From Candidatus Binatia bacterium (GTDB lineage: Bacteria > Vulcanimicrobiota > Vulcanimicrobiia > Vulcanimicrobiales > Vulcanimicrobiaceae), in the NCBI GenBank assembly GCA_035544215.1, contig DATKHY010000007.1:1240001-1304000 (forward strand): a stretch of DNA of 64,000 nucleotides, in the 5' to 3' direction. This document shows positions 9,448-17,979 of this stretch, piece after piece (positions within the stretch are counted from its first letter, which is position 1; the number at the start of each line of letters is the position of its first letter). The notes under the pieces were generated by a model. It worked only from the letters and a program-made list of their open reading frames with translations, did no database searches and was not told the origin of the DNA. The position numbers and the translations under genes were made by a program.

Positions 9448-10377
9448 TTAACGCGCCAATTTTTGGAAGTAAGCGTAGGTGGCCGCGATACCGTCGCCCA
9501 GTGGGGTCGTAGCCGACCATCCGAGCTCGGCGGCCGCGCGAGACGCATCGAACTGCGCGTCCCGCGCGTCGCCCGGGCGCCGCGGGGCACGCTCGATCGG
9601 CGCCGCGAATCCGCTGACGGAGACGAGCGCGCGATAGATCGCATTCACGCTGGTCGGAACTCCGGTCCCGATCACGTAGCACTCGCCCGAGCCGCGCTCC
9701 AGCGCCAAGACGTTGGCGCGAGCAACGTCCGCGACGTACACGTAGTCGCGCGTCTGCTCGCCGTCCCAGTCGATGCGGACCGGCTGGCGCGCGATGAAAC
9801 GCCCGCTGAAGATCGCGATGACGCCGGCCTCGCCGCTCGAATCCTGGCGCGGGCCGTAGACGTTGCCGTAGCGTAGCGCCGTGAAGTCCAACTCCTTGTT
9901 GGCGCGATAGAAGCGCAGATAGTATTCGCCGACCATCTTCGTGATGCCGTAGGGCGAGGTTGGGTGCTGCGGCGTCGCCTCGCTGATCGGCAGCAGCTCG
10001 GGGGTTCCGTACGTCGCACCGCTAGAAGCGAAGATCACCTTGCGCGCGCCGCTGCGCACGCTCTGCTCGAGCACGTTGAGCAGCCCGACGACGTTGACCT
10101 GAGCGTCGTAGATCGGGTCGCGCGACGAGATCGCGACGGAGTGCTGCGCGGCATGATGGCTCACGACATCGGGCTTGAAGTCCGCGAAGACGCGCGCGAT
10201 CGGCTCGTCGCGAATGTCCATGTGAACGAGCGACACACCGTTGCGCACGTTGATACGTCGCCCGCCGCCGTGCTCCCAGAGCGAGTCGATCACGAGCACT
10301 TCGTGGCCCGCGTCGACGTAGGCGTCGACGACGTGCGAACCGATGAACCCGGCCCCGCCGGTCACGATGATGCGCAA
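9448..10377 (-). CDS. NAD-dependent sugar-nucleotide epimerase/dehydratase
   Basis: A 309-residue extended-SDR protein, closest in style to UDP-glucose 4-epimerase. The NAD-binding TGGAGFIGSHVV lies at residues 6-17. The catalytic region has the Ser in SSGATYGTP and the Tyr/Lys pair in SPYGITK. The C-terminal substrate domain ends with the usual GDGIAATYAYF helix. It would act on a nucleotide sugar for envelope polysaccharide. The exact substrate (UDP-Glc, GDP- or dTDP-sugar) cannot be read from these motifs. It is likely co-transcribed with the DNA ligase that follows it. Confidence 0.9.
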   Translation of the reverse strand: MRIIVTGGAGFIGSHVVDAYVDAGHEVLVIDSLWEHGGGRRINVRNGVSLVHMDIRDEPIARVFADFKPDVVSHHAAQHSVAISSRDPIYDAQVNVVGLLNVLEQSVRSGARKVIFASSGATYGTPELLPISEATPQHPTSPYGITKMVGEYYLRFYRANKELDFTALRYGNVYGPRQDSSGEAGVIAIFSGRFIARQPVRIDWDGEQTRDYVYVADVARANVLALERGSGECYVIGTGVPTSVNAIYRALVSVSGFAAPIERAPRRPGDARDAQFDASRAAAELGWSATTPLGDGIAATYAYFQKLAR

Positions 10378-10425
10378 ATCTTTTCCTCTCTAGCTGCGCC
10401 ATGCGGCCGTCGCAGGAGAAGGACG

Positions 10426-12729
10426 ATGCCGTCGTTCGCGATCCTCCTGTGCGCGGTCGCCGCGGTGCTCGGCGCGCTCGCCGCGACGCCACTTCCGCCC
10501 GACGTGCGCGCCGTCAGCGACGCCGGCCTCCTCGCGTTCGCCGCGTACGCCGTCTTCGGCTCGTGCGGAACGCCGCGACTTCGCGTGCTTCTCGCGGCCG
10601 CTCTCGTCGCCTCCGCGGCCAACGCCGAGCTGCGCAATCACTCCGGCTCCATCGCGGAGCGGCGCACGGCGCGCTACGGCGCCACGATCTTGGATCGGTC
10701 AAGCGCAGGCGACGGCTCGGCCGAGGTCACGCTCGCGATCGACGACGGCCCGCGTGTGCTCGCGCGGCTACGCGGGGAGGCGCCGCCGGCCGGAACGCAC
10801 GTGCTCGTTCGCGGGCGGCTCGACCCGTTCGACGAGGCGCGCAATCCGGGCGAGCCCAGCGAACGCGCGCTGATGGTCGAGCGCGGGCTGGACGGCAGCT
10901 TGGAAAGCGCAACCGTGCTGCACGCCGGCGCCGTGCCGTCGTGGAGCTTCGCGGCCGTACTGGCGCGCGCGCACGAGTGGGCGCACGACCGGCTGCGCGA
11001 ACGCCTCGGCGAACCGGGTGCGTCGCTCGTAGCCGGCGAGCTGTGGGGCGAGCGCGCGGCGCTGCCGCCGGAGCTGCGCACCGAGTTCCAAGAGACCGGG
11101 ACGGTCCACGTGCTGGTCACCGCCGGACTGCATTTGGGAGTGGTCGCGGCGCTCGCCGTCACGTTGTTCACGCTGCTTTCCCTGCCGCGCTGGGCCGCAT
11201 GCGGCGCGGCCATAGCGCTGCTCTGGGCGTTCGTGTGGTGGAGCGGTGCCCAGCTGCCGGCCATCCGCGCCGCGACGATGGCGAGCGTCGCGCTCTTTGC
11301 GCGCGCCTGCGGACGCGCCACGTTGTCGTGGAACGCGCTCGCGATCGCCGCGCTCGTCGTCGCCTTCGCGCGGCCACAGAGCGTCGCTACGGCATCGTTC
11401 GCGCTCTCGTTTTCATGCGTCGCGGCGATCTTCGCGTGCGCCGGGGCGCTGGAGCGTTGGATCGAAGCGCGCGTGGCGCTGCCGGCGCACGCACGCGAGG
11501 CGATCGTGCTGACGCTAGCGACGCAGCTCGGAATCTGGCCGCTGAGCGCGGCGATCTTCTTGCAGTTCGCTCCATACGCCGTCGTCGCCAATCTCGCCGT
11601 GGTGCCGTGCGTCGCGGCGACGATGGCGCTGGGCGCCGCGCAGCTCGCGCTCGCGTGGTGCGCGCCGCTCGCGCAGGCATGCGCCAACCTCGACTCGTGG
11701 CTGATCGCATGGACGCTCGGCGCGGTGCGCGTGCTGAGCTCTCTGCCGGGCGCAAGCCTGCCGATGACGCCGCCGCCGGCGTGGTGTATCGCCGCCTACG
11801 ACGCGGCGGTCCTCGCCGCACCGCTGCTCGTGCGGCGCGGCGCGCAGACGCTTGCAGTCGCCGCGCTTATCGTCGCGAGCGGGTTGGTGCTGTGGCCTCC
11901 GCGCGGCACACAGGCGCGTCTGATCGTGACGGTCCTCGACGTCGGACAGGCCGATGCGATCGTCGTGCAGACGCCGCGCGGACACACGATCCTCGTGGAC
12001 GCCGGCGGACGGCTCGAGCGCGCGATACAGGTCGACGGATCCGCGGCGGAGCGCGTCGGCGAGCGCACCGTCGTGCCGTTTCTGCTGCGTCACGGCATTC
12101 ACGTGGTCGACGCCGTCGTCATCTCGCATCCGCACGGCGATCACGCAGGCGGAGTCGCTCCCGTCCTGCGCCGCCTGCGCGTCGCCGAGCTCGCGGACGG
12201 CGGGCAGCGCTATGGCGGGCACGCGTATCTCGACGCGATCGCCACGGCGCGAGCGCAGCGCGTGCCGGTGATCTATCCCCGGGCGTCGGCGGAGTGGCGC
12301 ACCGACGACGGGGTGACGCTGCACTTCATCGGCCCCTCGTTGCCGTTCATCGGCGGGCGCAACGCGATCAACAGCAACTCGATCGCCTTCGTACTGCAGT
12401 ATCGCCGCTTTCGCATGCTCTTCACGGGCGACGCCGGGAGCGAATCGGAGCAGAGATTCCTCGACGAGCGCGTCGATCTTCACGCCGACGTGCTCAAGGT
12501 GGGTCACCACGGCTCGGCCTACGGATCGTCGCCGGCGTTCGTCGCGGCCGTCGCGCCCAAGTACGCGATCATCTCGGTGGGGCGCCACAACCTCTTCGGC
12601 CACCCCGCGCCCTCGACGCTCGCGACGCTGCGCCGCTTCGGCGCACGCGTCTACCGCACCGACGAGGACGGTGCCGTGACGATCACGAGCGACGGGAATT
12701 CGGAAAATGTAACCAGCGTGCTCCCGTAG
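10426..12729 (+). CDS. comEC: ComEC/Rec2-type DNA uptake channel with metallo-beta-lactamase domain
   Basis: A 767-residue polytopic membrane protein that forms the channel for single-stranded DNA during transformation. The start at ATG 10426 follows a clear AGGAGAAGG Shine-Dalgarno; the same frame is open further upstream but has no coding character there. In order: a leader with two membrane segments, a soluble OB-like domain (about 60-180), a competence domain with about eight membrane helices (about 200-470), and a C-terminal metallo-beta-lactamase domain with SHPHGDHAGG near residue 568 and a late GHHGSAYGSS. The third domain is thought to degrade the non-transported strand. Confidence 0.95.
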   Translation: MPSFAILLCAVAAVLGALAATPLPPDVRAVSDAGLLAFAAYAVFGSCGTPRLRVLLAAALVASAANAELRNHSGSIAERRTARYGATILDRSSAGDGSAEVTLAIDDGPRVLARLRGEAPPAGTHVLVRGRLDPFDEARNPGEPSERALMVERGLDGSLESATVLHAGAVPSWSFAAVLARAHEWAHDRLRERLGEPGASLVAGELWGERAALPPELRTEFQETGTVHVLVTAGLHLGVVAALAVTLFTLLSLPRWAACGAAIALLWAFVWWSGAQLPAIRAATMASVALFARACGRATLSWNALAIAALVVAFARPQSVATASFALSFSCVAAIFACAGALERWIEARVALPAHAREAIVLTLATQLGIWPLSAAIFLQFAPYAVVANLAVVPCVAATMALGAAQLALAWCAPLAQACANLDSWLIAWTLGAVRVLSSLPGASLPMTPPPAWCIAAYDAAVLAAPLLVRRGAQTLAVAALIVASGLVLWPPRGTQARLIVTVLDVGQADAIVVQTPRGHTILVDAGGRLERAIQVDGSAAERVGERTVVPFLLRHGIHVVDAVVISHPHGDHAGGVAPVLRRLRVAELADGGQRYGGHAYLDAIATARAQRVPVIYPRASAEWRTDDGVTLHFIGPSLPFIGGRNAINSNSIAFVLQYRRFRMLFTGDAGSESEQRFLDERVDLHADVLKVGHHGSAYGSSPAFVAAVAPKYAIISVGRHNLFGHPAPSTLATLRRFGARVYRTDEDGAVTITSDGNSENVTSVLP

Positions 12730-12731
12730 AG

Positions 12732-14672
12732 CTATCGCGCGAGACGGCTCGAGAGGCGAAACAGCGCCGCGATCGCGAGCGCGAACGCGACCGCGCCGAT
12801 GACGTTGGCCGCCGGCGCGAACGCATCGCCGACGAGTCCGAGCGGTGAGGGATTTCCGCTGAAGACGATGAGCCCCGCGAGCAGCACGCCGAAGACGCTC
12901 TCCCCGACGATCAGCCCGGATGCAACGAGCACCCCGAGCTGCTTCGCGCGATCCGGCTGCGGACGGCCCGCGGCCCAGCGATTGTAAGCCCATCCGAGGA
13001 CCGCACCGAGCACCACCGGCGCGGTCGTCGAAGCCGGCAGATAAATGCCGAGACCCACCGCCAGCGGCGGCAGCGCGAGGCGCCTGGTGCGCAGAGCCTC
13101 GTCCGCGGCAACGACCAGGGCGCCGACGACCGCGCCGATGCCGATGAGATGCCAGTCGATCTGACCGTTGATGACGCCCTTTGCAAGCGCCGAGATGAGC
13201 GTGGCCTGCGGCGCGGGCAGCGGCTGCGCGATGACGTTGCCGAGATGCGGAGCGCCGGCAAACCCGTAGGCGTGATTGAGCAGCTCGAGGATCGGAGGAA
13301 TGACGATCGCCCCCATCACGACGCCCACGACGAGCGCGACCTGTTGGCGCCACGGGGTCGCGTCGACGAGCTGTCCCGTCTTGAGATCTTGCAGGTTGTC
13401 GTTCGAGATCGTGGCGACGCACAGCAGCACTGCCGTGACGACGAGCGCGTAGGCGACGAGCTGCAGGTTCAGCGGGGCGCCGGCGCCCTTCGCGATGGCC
13501 AGCACGATCAACGCCGCGCCGATCACGGAGAGAATCGCGAGGCCCGATACCGGGCTGTTGGACGAGCCAATCAGGCCCGCCATATAGCCGCACGCCGCGG
13601 CGACGAAAAAACCCGCGATCACGACGTAGACGATCGCGGCAGCCGTCATGGGCGCGGCCAGCGGCGCGAGCGGTCCGCCGGAAAGAAAGGTCCACAGCAA
13701 AACGCTGAGCGGAATCAGGCACAAGAGGCTGATCAGGCCGACGAGCGCGATCGGAAGATCCTGCTCGGTCCTGGGTAAATCCGCGGCCGCGCCGCGCCGG
13801 CGCAGCCGCGCGGCGAGCATGGCCGAGGTAATGCCGGCCGCAACCGGCCGCATCAGGCGCCCCAATGACCACAGCGCAGCAATGGCGATAGCGCCCGCTC
13901 CGATGAAGCGCACCTGATGTGACCACACCGCGTTGGCGACGTCGGCGGCGGCACCAGCCGCGGGCTGCGCCGCCGTCAGCAGCGGCGTGGCGATGCCCCA
14001 TGCGATCACGAGGCCCGTGAGGATCGCCAAACCGACGGTGAGGCCGATGAGCTGGCCCGCGCCGACGAGTGCCAGCGACAGCGAGAAGCCCAGCCCCGTC
14101 GCCGCGCTGCCGACGCGGAAAAACGACCCGATCTGTGCGGCAAAGACCCGCGTCGCGACGATCGCGGCGAAAAGCGCCGACGCGACCGTCCCGCCGGCGA
14201 GAGCCGCCAGCCCGGCGCGGTCGCCTTCAGCCGCTCCCGCCGCCGTGCCGACCTTGAGCACCTCGGCCGCAGCGACGCCCTCGGGATACGGCAGGCTCGA
14301 CGTCGTTACGAGGGCGCGCCGCAGAGGCACGCTGTACATCACGCCGAGGATCCCCCCGATCGCGCAGATGGCGAACGAGACGCCGAACGGAAAGCCGCTC
14401 CACCAGCCGATCATCACGAGCCCGGGCAGCACGAAGATGATCGCGGACAGCGTTCCGGCCGCGGAGGCGACCGTTTGGACGATGTTGTTCTCGTAGATCG
14501 TGGCGTTGCGCAGCGCGCGCAGCACCGCCATCGAGATCACCGCGGCCGGAATCGTCGAGGCGAACGTCAGGCCGACCTTGAGCCCGAGATAAACGTTCGC
14601 CGCCGTGAAGACGAGCGTGATGGCGCAGCCGAGGATAAGCCCGCGAAGCGTGAGCTCTGATCGACGCTCCAT
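12732..14672 (-). CDS. OPT-family oligopeptide/metal-chelate transporter
   Basis: A 646-residue integral membrane protein of the oligopeptide transporter (OPT) family, with about 14-16 hydrophobic helices. The N-terminal ERRSELTLRGLILGC followed by NVYLGLKVGLTFASTIPAA is characteristic of the bacterial/archaeal OPT branch. It probably imports short peptides or metal-peptide chelates by proton symport. The start ATG at 14670-14672 is preceded by a structured region with a terminator-like hairpin (14718-14747), so the gene may be regulated by attenuation. It converges on comEC with a two-base gap. Confidence 0.93.
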   Translation of the reverse strand: MERRSELTLRGLILGCAITLVFTAANVYLGLKVGLTFASTIPAAVISMAVLRALRNATIYENNIVQTVASAAGTLSAIIFVLPGLVMIGWWSGFPFGVSFAICAIGGILGVMYSVPLRRALVTTSSLPYPEGVAAAEVLKVGTAAGAAEGDRAGLAALAGGTVASALFAAIVATRVFAAQIGSFFRVGSAATGLGFSLSLALVGAGQLIGLTVGLAILTGLVIAWGIATPLLTAAQPAAGAAADVANAVWSHQVRFIGAGAIAIAALWSLGRLMRPVAAGITSAMLAARLRRRGAAADLPRTEQDLPIALVGLISLLCLIPLSVLLWTFLSGGPLAPLAAPMTAAAIVYVVIAGFFVAAACGYMAGLIGSSNSPVSGLAILSVIGAALIVLAIAKGAGAPLNLQLVAYALVVTAVLLCVATISNDNLQDLKTGQLVDATPWRQQVALVVGVVMGAIVIPPILELLNHAYGFAGAPHLGNVIAQPLPAPQATLISALAKGVINGQIDWHLIGIGAVVGALVVAADEALRTRRLALPPLAVGLGIYLPASTTAPVVLGAVLGWAYNRWAAGRPQPDRAKQLGVLVASGLIVGESVFGVLLAGLIVFSGNPSPLGLVGDAFAPAANVIGAVAFALAIAALFRLSSRLAR

Positions 14673-14717
14673 GGATCTCTGTTGCGCCCAAACAACGAGC
14701 GAGGCCTTTTGAAGTAC

Positions 14718-14747
14718 AAAGCCCGCGGCGGTAACGCTGCGGGCTTT
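14718..14747 (-). terminator. Terminator-like hairpin in the OPT leader
   Basis: A 12-base-pair inverted repeat with one or two mismatches (AAAGCCCGC on one arm, GCGGGCTTT on the other) around a short loop. On the minus strand it lies about 45 bases before the OPT start codon. The U-run after the stem is weak, so it could be an attenuator, a Rho-independent terminator of limited strength, or a simple stabilising hairpin. Confidence 0.55.
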
Positions 14748-14917
14748 GCTGTATCCCGGTCATTCTCGCCTGTTTGAAGCCGTTTCCGGCTTCCCACCGA
14801 CGTGTCGCACCGGTTTTCGATCGGCCTCACTCGGATTTGTCGCGTTAGACGCGGCGGGTCGTCTACGTGCTGTCGATCGCGGTTCGATACGGTCCGCACT
14901 TCGTCATTGGGCGAAGT
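14718..14917 (-). ncRNA. Candidate structured leader RNA upstream of the OPT transporter
   Basis: The minus-strand region from about 14917 to the terminator hairpin has several perfect short stems: CACTTCG with CGAAGTG at its 5' end, AGACG with CGTCT, and GAAGCCG-GAAA-CGGCTTC with a GNRA-like loop. It is preceded by a promoter-like TTGCGC-17-TAGCAT pair and followed by the 14718-14747 hairpin. That is the layout of a transcription-attenuating leader or a roughly 200-nt small RNA. I cannot match it to a known riboswitch class. The 10-base GGGAAGCCGG recalls cobalamin riboswitches, but the other conserved boxes are absent. Confidence 0.35.
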
Positions 14918-14923
14918 GTTTGC

Positions 14924-14952
14924 ATGCTACCAAAGCGACATACGACGCGCAA
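14924..14952 (-). promoter_or_regulatory. Candidate sigma-70-type promoter for the OPT leader
   Basis: On the minus strand TTGCGC (14952-14947) is separated by exactly 17 bases from TAGCAT (14929-14924). Initiation would fall near 14917, just before the first hairpin of the leader. The -35 half is a poor match (TTG only) but the same hexamer and spacing recur upstream of rpsO. Confidence 0.35.
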
Positions 14953-14965
14953 TACGCTGACGCGC

Positions 14966-15005
14966 TAGTCCACAACTGCTCCACAAGAAATTTTGGTTAC
15001 CCACA
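14966..15005 (+). other. Cluster of three DnaA-box-like 9-mers
   Basis: Three same-orientation sites, TAGTCCACA (14966), TGCTCCACA (14977) and TTACCCACA (14997), resemble the DnaA box TTATCCACA/TTGTCCACA with one or two mismatches. Their starts are spaced 11 and 20 bases apart, about one and two helical turns. An A/T-richer patch (AAGAAATTTTGG) lies between the last two. No dnaA or dnaN is nearby. It could be an origin fragment, a DnaA-titrating or DnaA-regulated site, or chance. Confidence 0.3.
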
Positions 15006-15039
15006 GTTTATGGACACGATCGCGGCGCACGACCGTACG

Positions 15040-15180
15040 TTAGGGCTGCATCGTCGACGTCGGCGATGCGGACGCCATCGGCGACGCGCTTGGCGCGGGT
15101 TGTGCGGTGGCGGCTGCAAACGACGTCGCACCGGCTACGAGCGCTCCAACGAATATGATGCCGACAAACCAGCGATTCAT
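15040..15180 (-). CDS. Small secreted or membrane-anchored peptide, 46 aa
   Basis: A short gene with an excellent Shine-Dalgarno (AGGAGGA, complement of 15191-15197) ten bases before its ATG. The product starts with MNRWFVGIIFVGALVAGATS, a textbook signal peptide or membrane anchor, and continues with a Pro/Ser/Ala/Met-rich tail (QPAPSASPMASASPTST). The mature part would be only about 22 residues. I recognise no family. It is transcribed away from nadA across a hairpin-rich spacer. Signal-like N-terminus plus strong ribosome site make it a real gene rather than a chance frame. Confidence 0.65.
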   Translation of the reverse strand: MNRWFVGIIFVGALVAGATSFAAATAQPAPSASPMASASPTSTMQP

Positions 15181-15385
15181 GGAATTCGGTTCCTCCTTAC
15201 TGGGACTGCCAAAAGAGTGGTCTCAACCCGGCTGGTACCCAGGCGAGCTTCGCCTCTAACGGAGCTCTCAGGACCTGGCTAGCTTGCTTATAAGGCGAGC
15301 TAGCACGGCGCAAACCGCGCCGGCTCGCGCGGGTACAAGTTCAGGGGAGAAGCGGCGACCCAGGCCGCAACCTCCTCGAACGAAC
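15181..15385. other. Hairpin-rich divergent spacer between small peptide gene and nadA
   Basis: This 205-base spacer holds three consecutive strong inverted repeats: AGGCGA/TCGCCT (15241-15255) inside an outer CCAGG/CCTGG pair, GCTAGCT/AGCTAGC (15278-15304), and CGGCGC-AAACC-GCGCCG (15306-15322). They could fold in the leader of either flanking gene. On the minus strand the last part (AGCCGGGTTG) recalls the closing strand of c-di-GMP-I riboswitches, but the rest does not fit. I assign no class. It must also contain the promoters for both genes. Confidence 0.35.
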
Positions 15386-16429
15386 ATGGGCGTCATCGAT
15401 CTACCCTACACGCGCAGCGTCGCCGAGGAAACAGACCCGGTTTTCGAGCGCGTGGAGCACGTCATCCCGCGCGTCGAGTGGCCGCTGCACGCGCCCTACG
15501 TGGCCGAGATCAATCGCCTCAAGCGGGAACGCAACGCGGTCATCCTCGCCCACAACTACCAGGTCCCCGAGATCTTCTACACGGTCGCCGACATCGTAGG
15601 CGACTCCCTGGCGCTCGCCATGAACGCGGCGGAGACGCAGGCGGAGGTGATCGTCCTGTGCGGCGTCCACTTCATGGCTGAAACGGCGAAGCTCGTCAAT
15701 CCCCACAAGACGGTGCTCGTCCCCGACCTGAAAGCGGGATGCTCGCTCGCCGAATCGATCACGGGCGCCGACGTGCGCCTGTTGCGCGAGAGGTATCCGG
15801 ACACGCCGATCGTCACCTACGTGAACACGTCGGCGGAGGTCAAGGCCGAGTCGGACGTCTGCGTGACGAGCGGCAACGCCGTCCAGATCGTCGAGGCGCT
15901 GGGCGTGCCGCGCGTTATCTTCTTGCCGGACGAATATCTCGCTAAATGGGTCGCTTCCAAGACCGGCGTCGAGATCATCGCGTGGAAGGGACACTGCGAA
16001 GTGCACGAACGCTTTACCGGCGCCGACGTGCGGCGCTTCCGCGAGGGAGATCCGTCGCTCATCGTCCTGGCGCACCCCGAGTGCCCGCCGGACGTGTTGG
16101 CCGAGGCCGACTACGTCGGCTCGACCCAAGGCATGACCGAATACGTCGGAAAATTAGCAAATGGGGACCCATCCAGCGAAGTCCGCGCGCCGCGCGTTCT
16201 CATGATGACCGAATGTTCGATGGCTGATAACGTTTCCGGGCGTTATCCGAGCATCGAGTTCGTACGCCCGTGCAATCTCTGCCCGCACATGAAGCGCAAC
16301 ACGTTGCCGAAGGTGCTCCATAGCCTGCAGGCGATGGAGTACGAAGTCACGATCGAACCGTCGATCGCACAGAGAGCGCGCCGCGCGGTAGAACGGATGC
16401 TCGAGTTTAGCCGCCAGCCCCGCGACTGA
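15386..16429 (+). CDS. nadA: Quinolinate synthase A
   Basis: A 347-residue [4Fe-4S] enzyme that condenses iminoaspartate with dihydroxyacetone phosphate to quinolinate in NAD biosynthesis. Diagnostic segments are AHNYQVPEI near the start, [21 protein letters not shown] in the middle (read as two adjoining motifs) and the late [10 protein letters not shown]. Cys residues in [14 protein letters not shown] and CNLCPH are the expected cluster ligands. The ATG at 15386 gives the usual family length; the open frame upstream is Arg/Pro-rich and looks non-coding. First gene of a nadA-nadB-nadC operon; nadB starts 8 bases after its stop. Confidence 0.96.
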   Translation: MGVIDLPYTRSVAEETDPVFERVEHVIPRVEWPLHAPYVAEINRLKRERNAVILAHNYQVPEIFYTVADIVGDSLALAMNAAETQAEVIVLCGVHFMAETAKLVNPHKTVLVPDLKAGCSLAESITGADVRLLRERYPDTPIVTYVNTSAEVKAESDVCVTSGNAVQIVEALGVPRVIFLPDEYLAKWVASKTGVEIIAWKGHCEVHERFTGADVRRFREGDPSLIVLAHPECPPDVLAEADYVGSTQGMTEYVGKLANGDPSSEVRAPRVLMMTECSMADNVSGRYPSIEFVRPCNLCPHMKRNTLPKVLHSLQAMEYEVTIEPSIAQRARRAVERMLEFSRQPRD

Positions 16430-16437
16430 AGCCGCTG

Positions 16438-17979
16438 ATGGAAACTCGGCGCGCGGACGCGCTCGTCGTCGGCGCGGGAATCGCCGGTTTGATCGCGGCG
16501 CTGAAGCTGCAGCCGGCACACGTGACGGTGCTGTCCAAGACTCGGCTGGGTAAGGGTGCGGCGACGGATTGGGCGCAGGGCGGCATCGCGGCGGCCGTTG
16601 GTAAGGACGATTCGCCCCGTCTGCACGCGATCGACACGCAGCGCGCCGGCGCCGGCATCAGCGACACGAAGATCGTCGAGATCCTCACGCGCGACGCGCC
16701 GGCGCGCATCGAGGAGCTGCTCGAGCTCGGAGCGGCGTTCGATCGCACGGACGCGGGCGAGCTCGCGCTGGGGCGCGAGGCCGCGCATCAGCGGCGCCGC
16801 ATCGTCAAGGCGGGCGGGGACGCTACGGGCCACGAGATCCTCAATACGCTGATCGAAGCCATCGCCGAGCATCCTCACATCCGCGTCGTCGAGGACGTGA
16901 TGGCCGACGATTTGATCCTCGATGCGGGCGCGATCGGCGGCATCTACGCGCACCGCCTCGGAAGCACGGAGCGGATCGAGTTTCGAGCCGGGGCGGTCGT
17001 GCTGGCGACCGGGGGCGTGGGCCGCCTCTACCGCTACACGACGAATCCGGTGGAGGCCACCGGCGACGGCATCGCGATGGCGGCGCGCGCCGGGGCGACG
17101 CTGGCCGACATGGAGTTCGTCCAGTTCCATCCGACCGCGCTCGCGATCGGACGCGACCCGATGCCGCTGGTCACGGAGGCGGTGCGCGGAGAGGGCGCCA
17201 CACTCGTCAACGATCTGGGCGAACGCTTCATGCTCGCAGTTCATCCCGACGCGGAGCTCGCGCCGCGCGACGTAGTCGCGCGCGCCATATTCGAGCAGCA
17301 GCAGCGTGGACGCACCGTAGGGCTCGACGCGCGTTCCGCGATCGGCGCGCGCTTTCCAAACGCATTTCCGACGGTGTTTCGCTTCTGTGTGGAGGCGGGC
17401 ATCGATCCGCGCGTGCAAAACATTCCCGTGACTCCGGCCGCTCACTACCACATGGGCGGAATCGCCGTCGACGAATGGGGACGCACGTCGCTGCCTCGAC
17501 TGTGGGCGTGCGGCGAAGCGAGTGCGACCGGCGTACACGGCGCGAACCGGCTCGCCAGCAACTCGCTGCTCGAGGCCCTCGTCTACGGATCGCGCGTGGC
17601 CATCGACATCGAGGGCGGGCGTCCGCACGCCATCGCCTCCGCTGAGCGGCCCGCGCGGAGCGAGCGCCGTGCAGCCGCAAGCGCCGACACGACGGCCGCC
17701 CAAGCGCTCAGCGATCTACGCAACCTCATGTACGCCAACGTCGGGCTGGTACGCCACGAATCCGGGTTGCGCGAGGCGGTCGCGCGCATCGGCGAGCTCG
17801 AGGCGTCGCCCGCGTCGGTGCAAGGCGAGCTGCGCAACCTCCTCGTGGTCGGGCAGCTGATCGCCGACGCCGCCCTGGCACGGCGCGAGAGCCGGGGCAG
17901 CCACTACCGCAGCGACTATCCGCAAAGCGATGAAGCCTTCGCCAAGCGTTCCTTCACGCGACTTCGCAGCGTCGCTTGA
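16438..17979 (+). CDS. nadB: L-aspartate oxidase
   Basis: A 513-residue flavoenzyme oxidising L-aspartate to iminoaspartate, the substrate of NadA. The FAD-binding VVGAGIAGLIAAL lies at residues 10-22. The family motifs TDWAQGGIAAA, EFVQFHPTAL and the C-terminal GEASATGVHGANRLASNSLLE are all present. The length is typical. It sits between nadA and nadC and overlaps nadC by up to 50 bases. With NadA and NadC it completes de novo quinolinate synthesis from aspartate, an oxygen- or fumarate-linked route. Confidence 0.97.
   Translation: METRRADALVVGAGIAGLIAALKLQPAHVTVLSKTRLGKGAATDWAQGGIAAAVGKDDSPRLHAIDTQRAGAGISDTKIVEILTRDAPARIEELLELGAAFDRTDAGELALGREAAHQRRRIVKAGGDATGHEILNTLIEAIAEHPHIRVVEDVMADDLILDAGAIGGIYAHRLGSTERIEFRAGAVVLATGGVGRLYRYTTNPVEATGDGIAMAARAGATLADMEFVQFHPTALAIGRDPMPLVTEAVRGEGATLVNDLGERFMLAVHPDAELAPRDVVARAIFEQQQRGRTVGLDARSAIGARFPNAFPTVFRFCVEAGIDPRVQNIPVTPAAHYHMGGIAVDEWGRTSLPRLWACGEASATGVHGANRLASNSLLEALVYGSRVAIDIEGGRPHAIASAERPARSERRAAASADTTAAQALSDLRNLMYANVGLVRHESGLREAVARIGELEASPASVQGELRNLLVVGQLIADAALARRESRGSHYRSDYPQSDEAFAKRSFTRLRSVA

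Noticed and set aside
10401-12848. Long plus-strand frame across comEC in another register (815 codons)
   Set aside because: Arg/Ala-rich composition typical of an antiregister in GC-rich DNA; comEC in the overlapping frame has clear domains.
11515-14001. 828-codon minus-strand frame over comEC and the OPT gene
   Set aside because: Composition is Arg/Asp/His-rich without any domain and it spans two convincing genes in other frames.
14746-15282. 178-codon plus-strand frame in the long intergenic region
   Set aside because: No ribosome site, poor composition, and it crosses the better-supported small peptide gene on the other strand.
15181-15385. M-box, yybP-ykoY, cobalamin, c-di-AMP, NAD+-I or c-di-GMP-I riboswitch
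   Set aside because: Only short fragments matched (for example CTCCGTTAG, AGCCGGGTTG); the full set of conserved boxes of any one class is absent.
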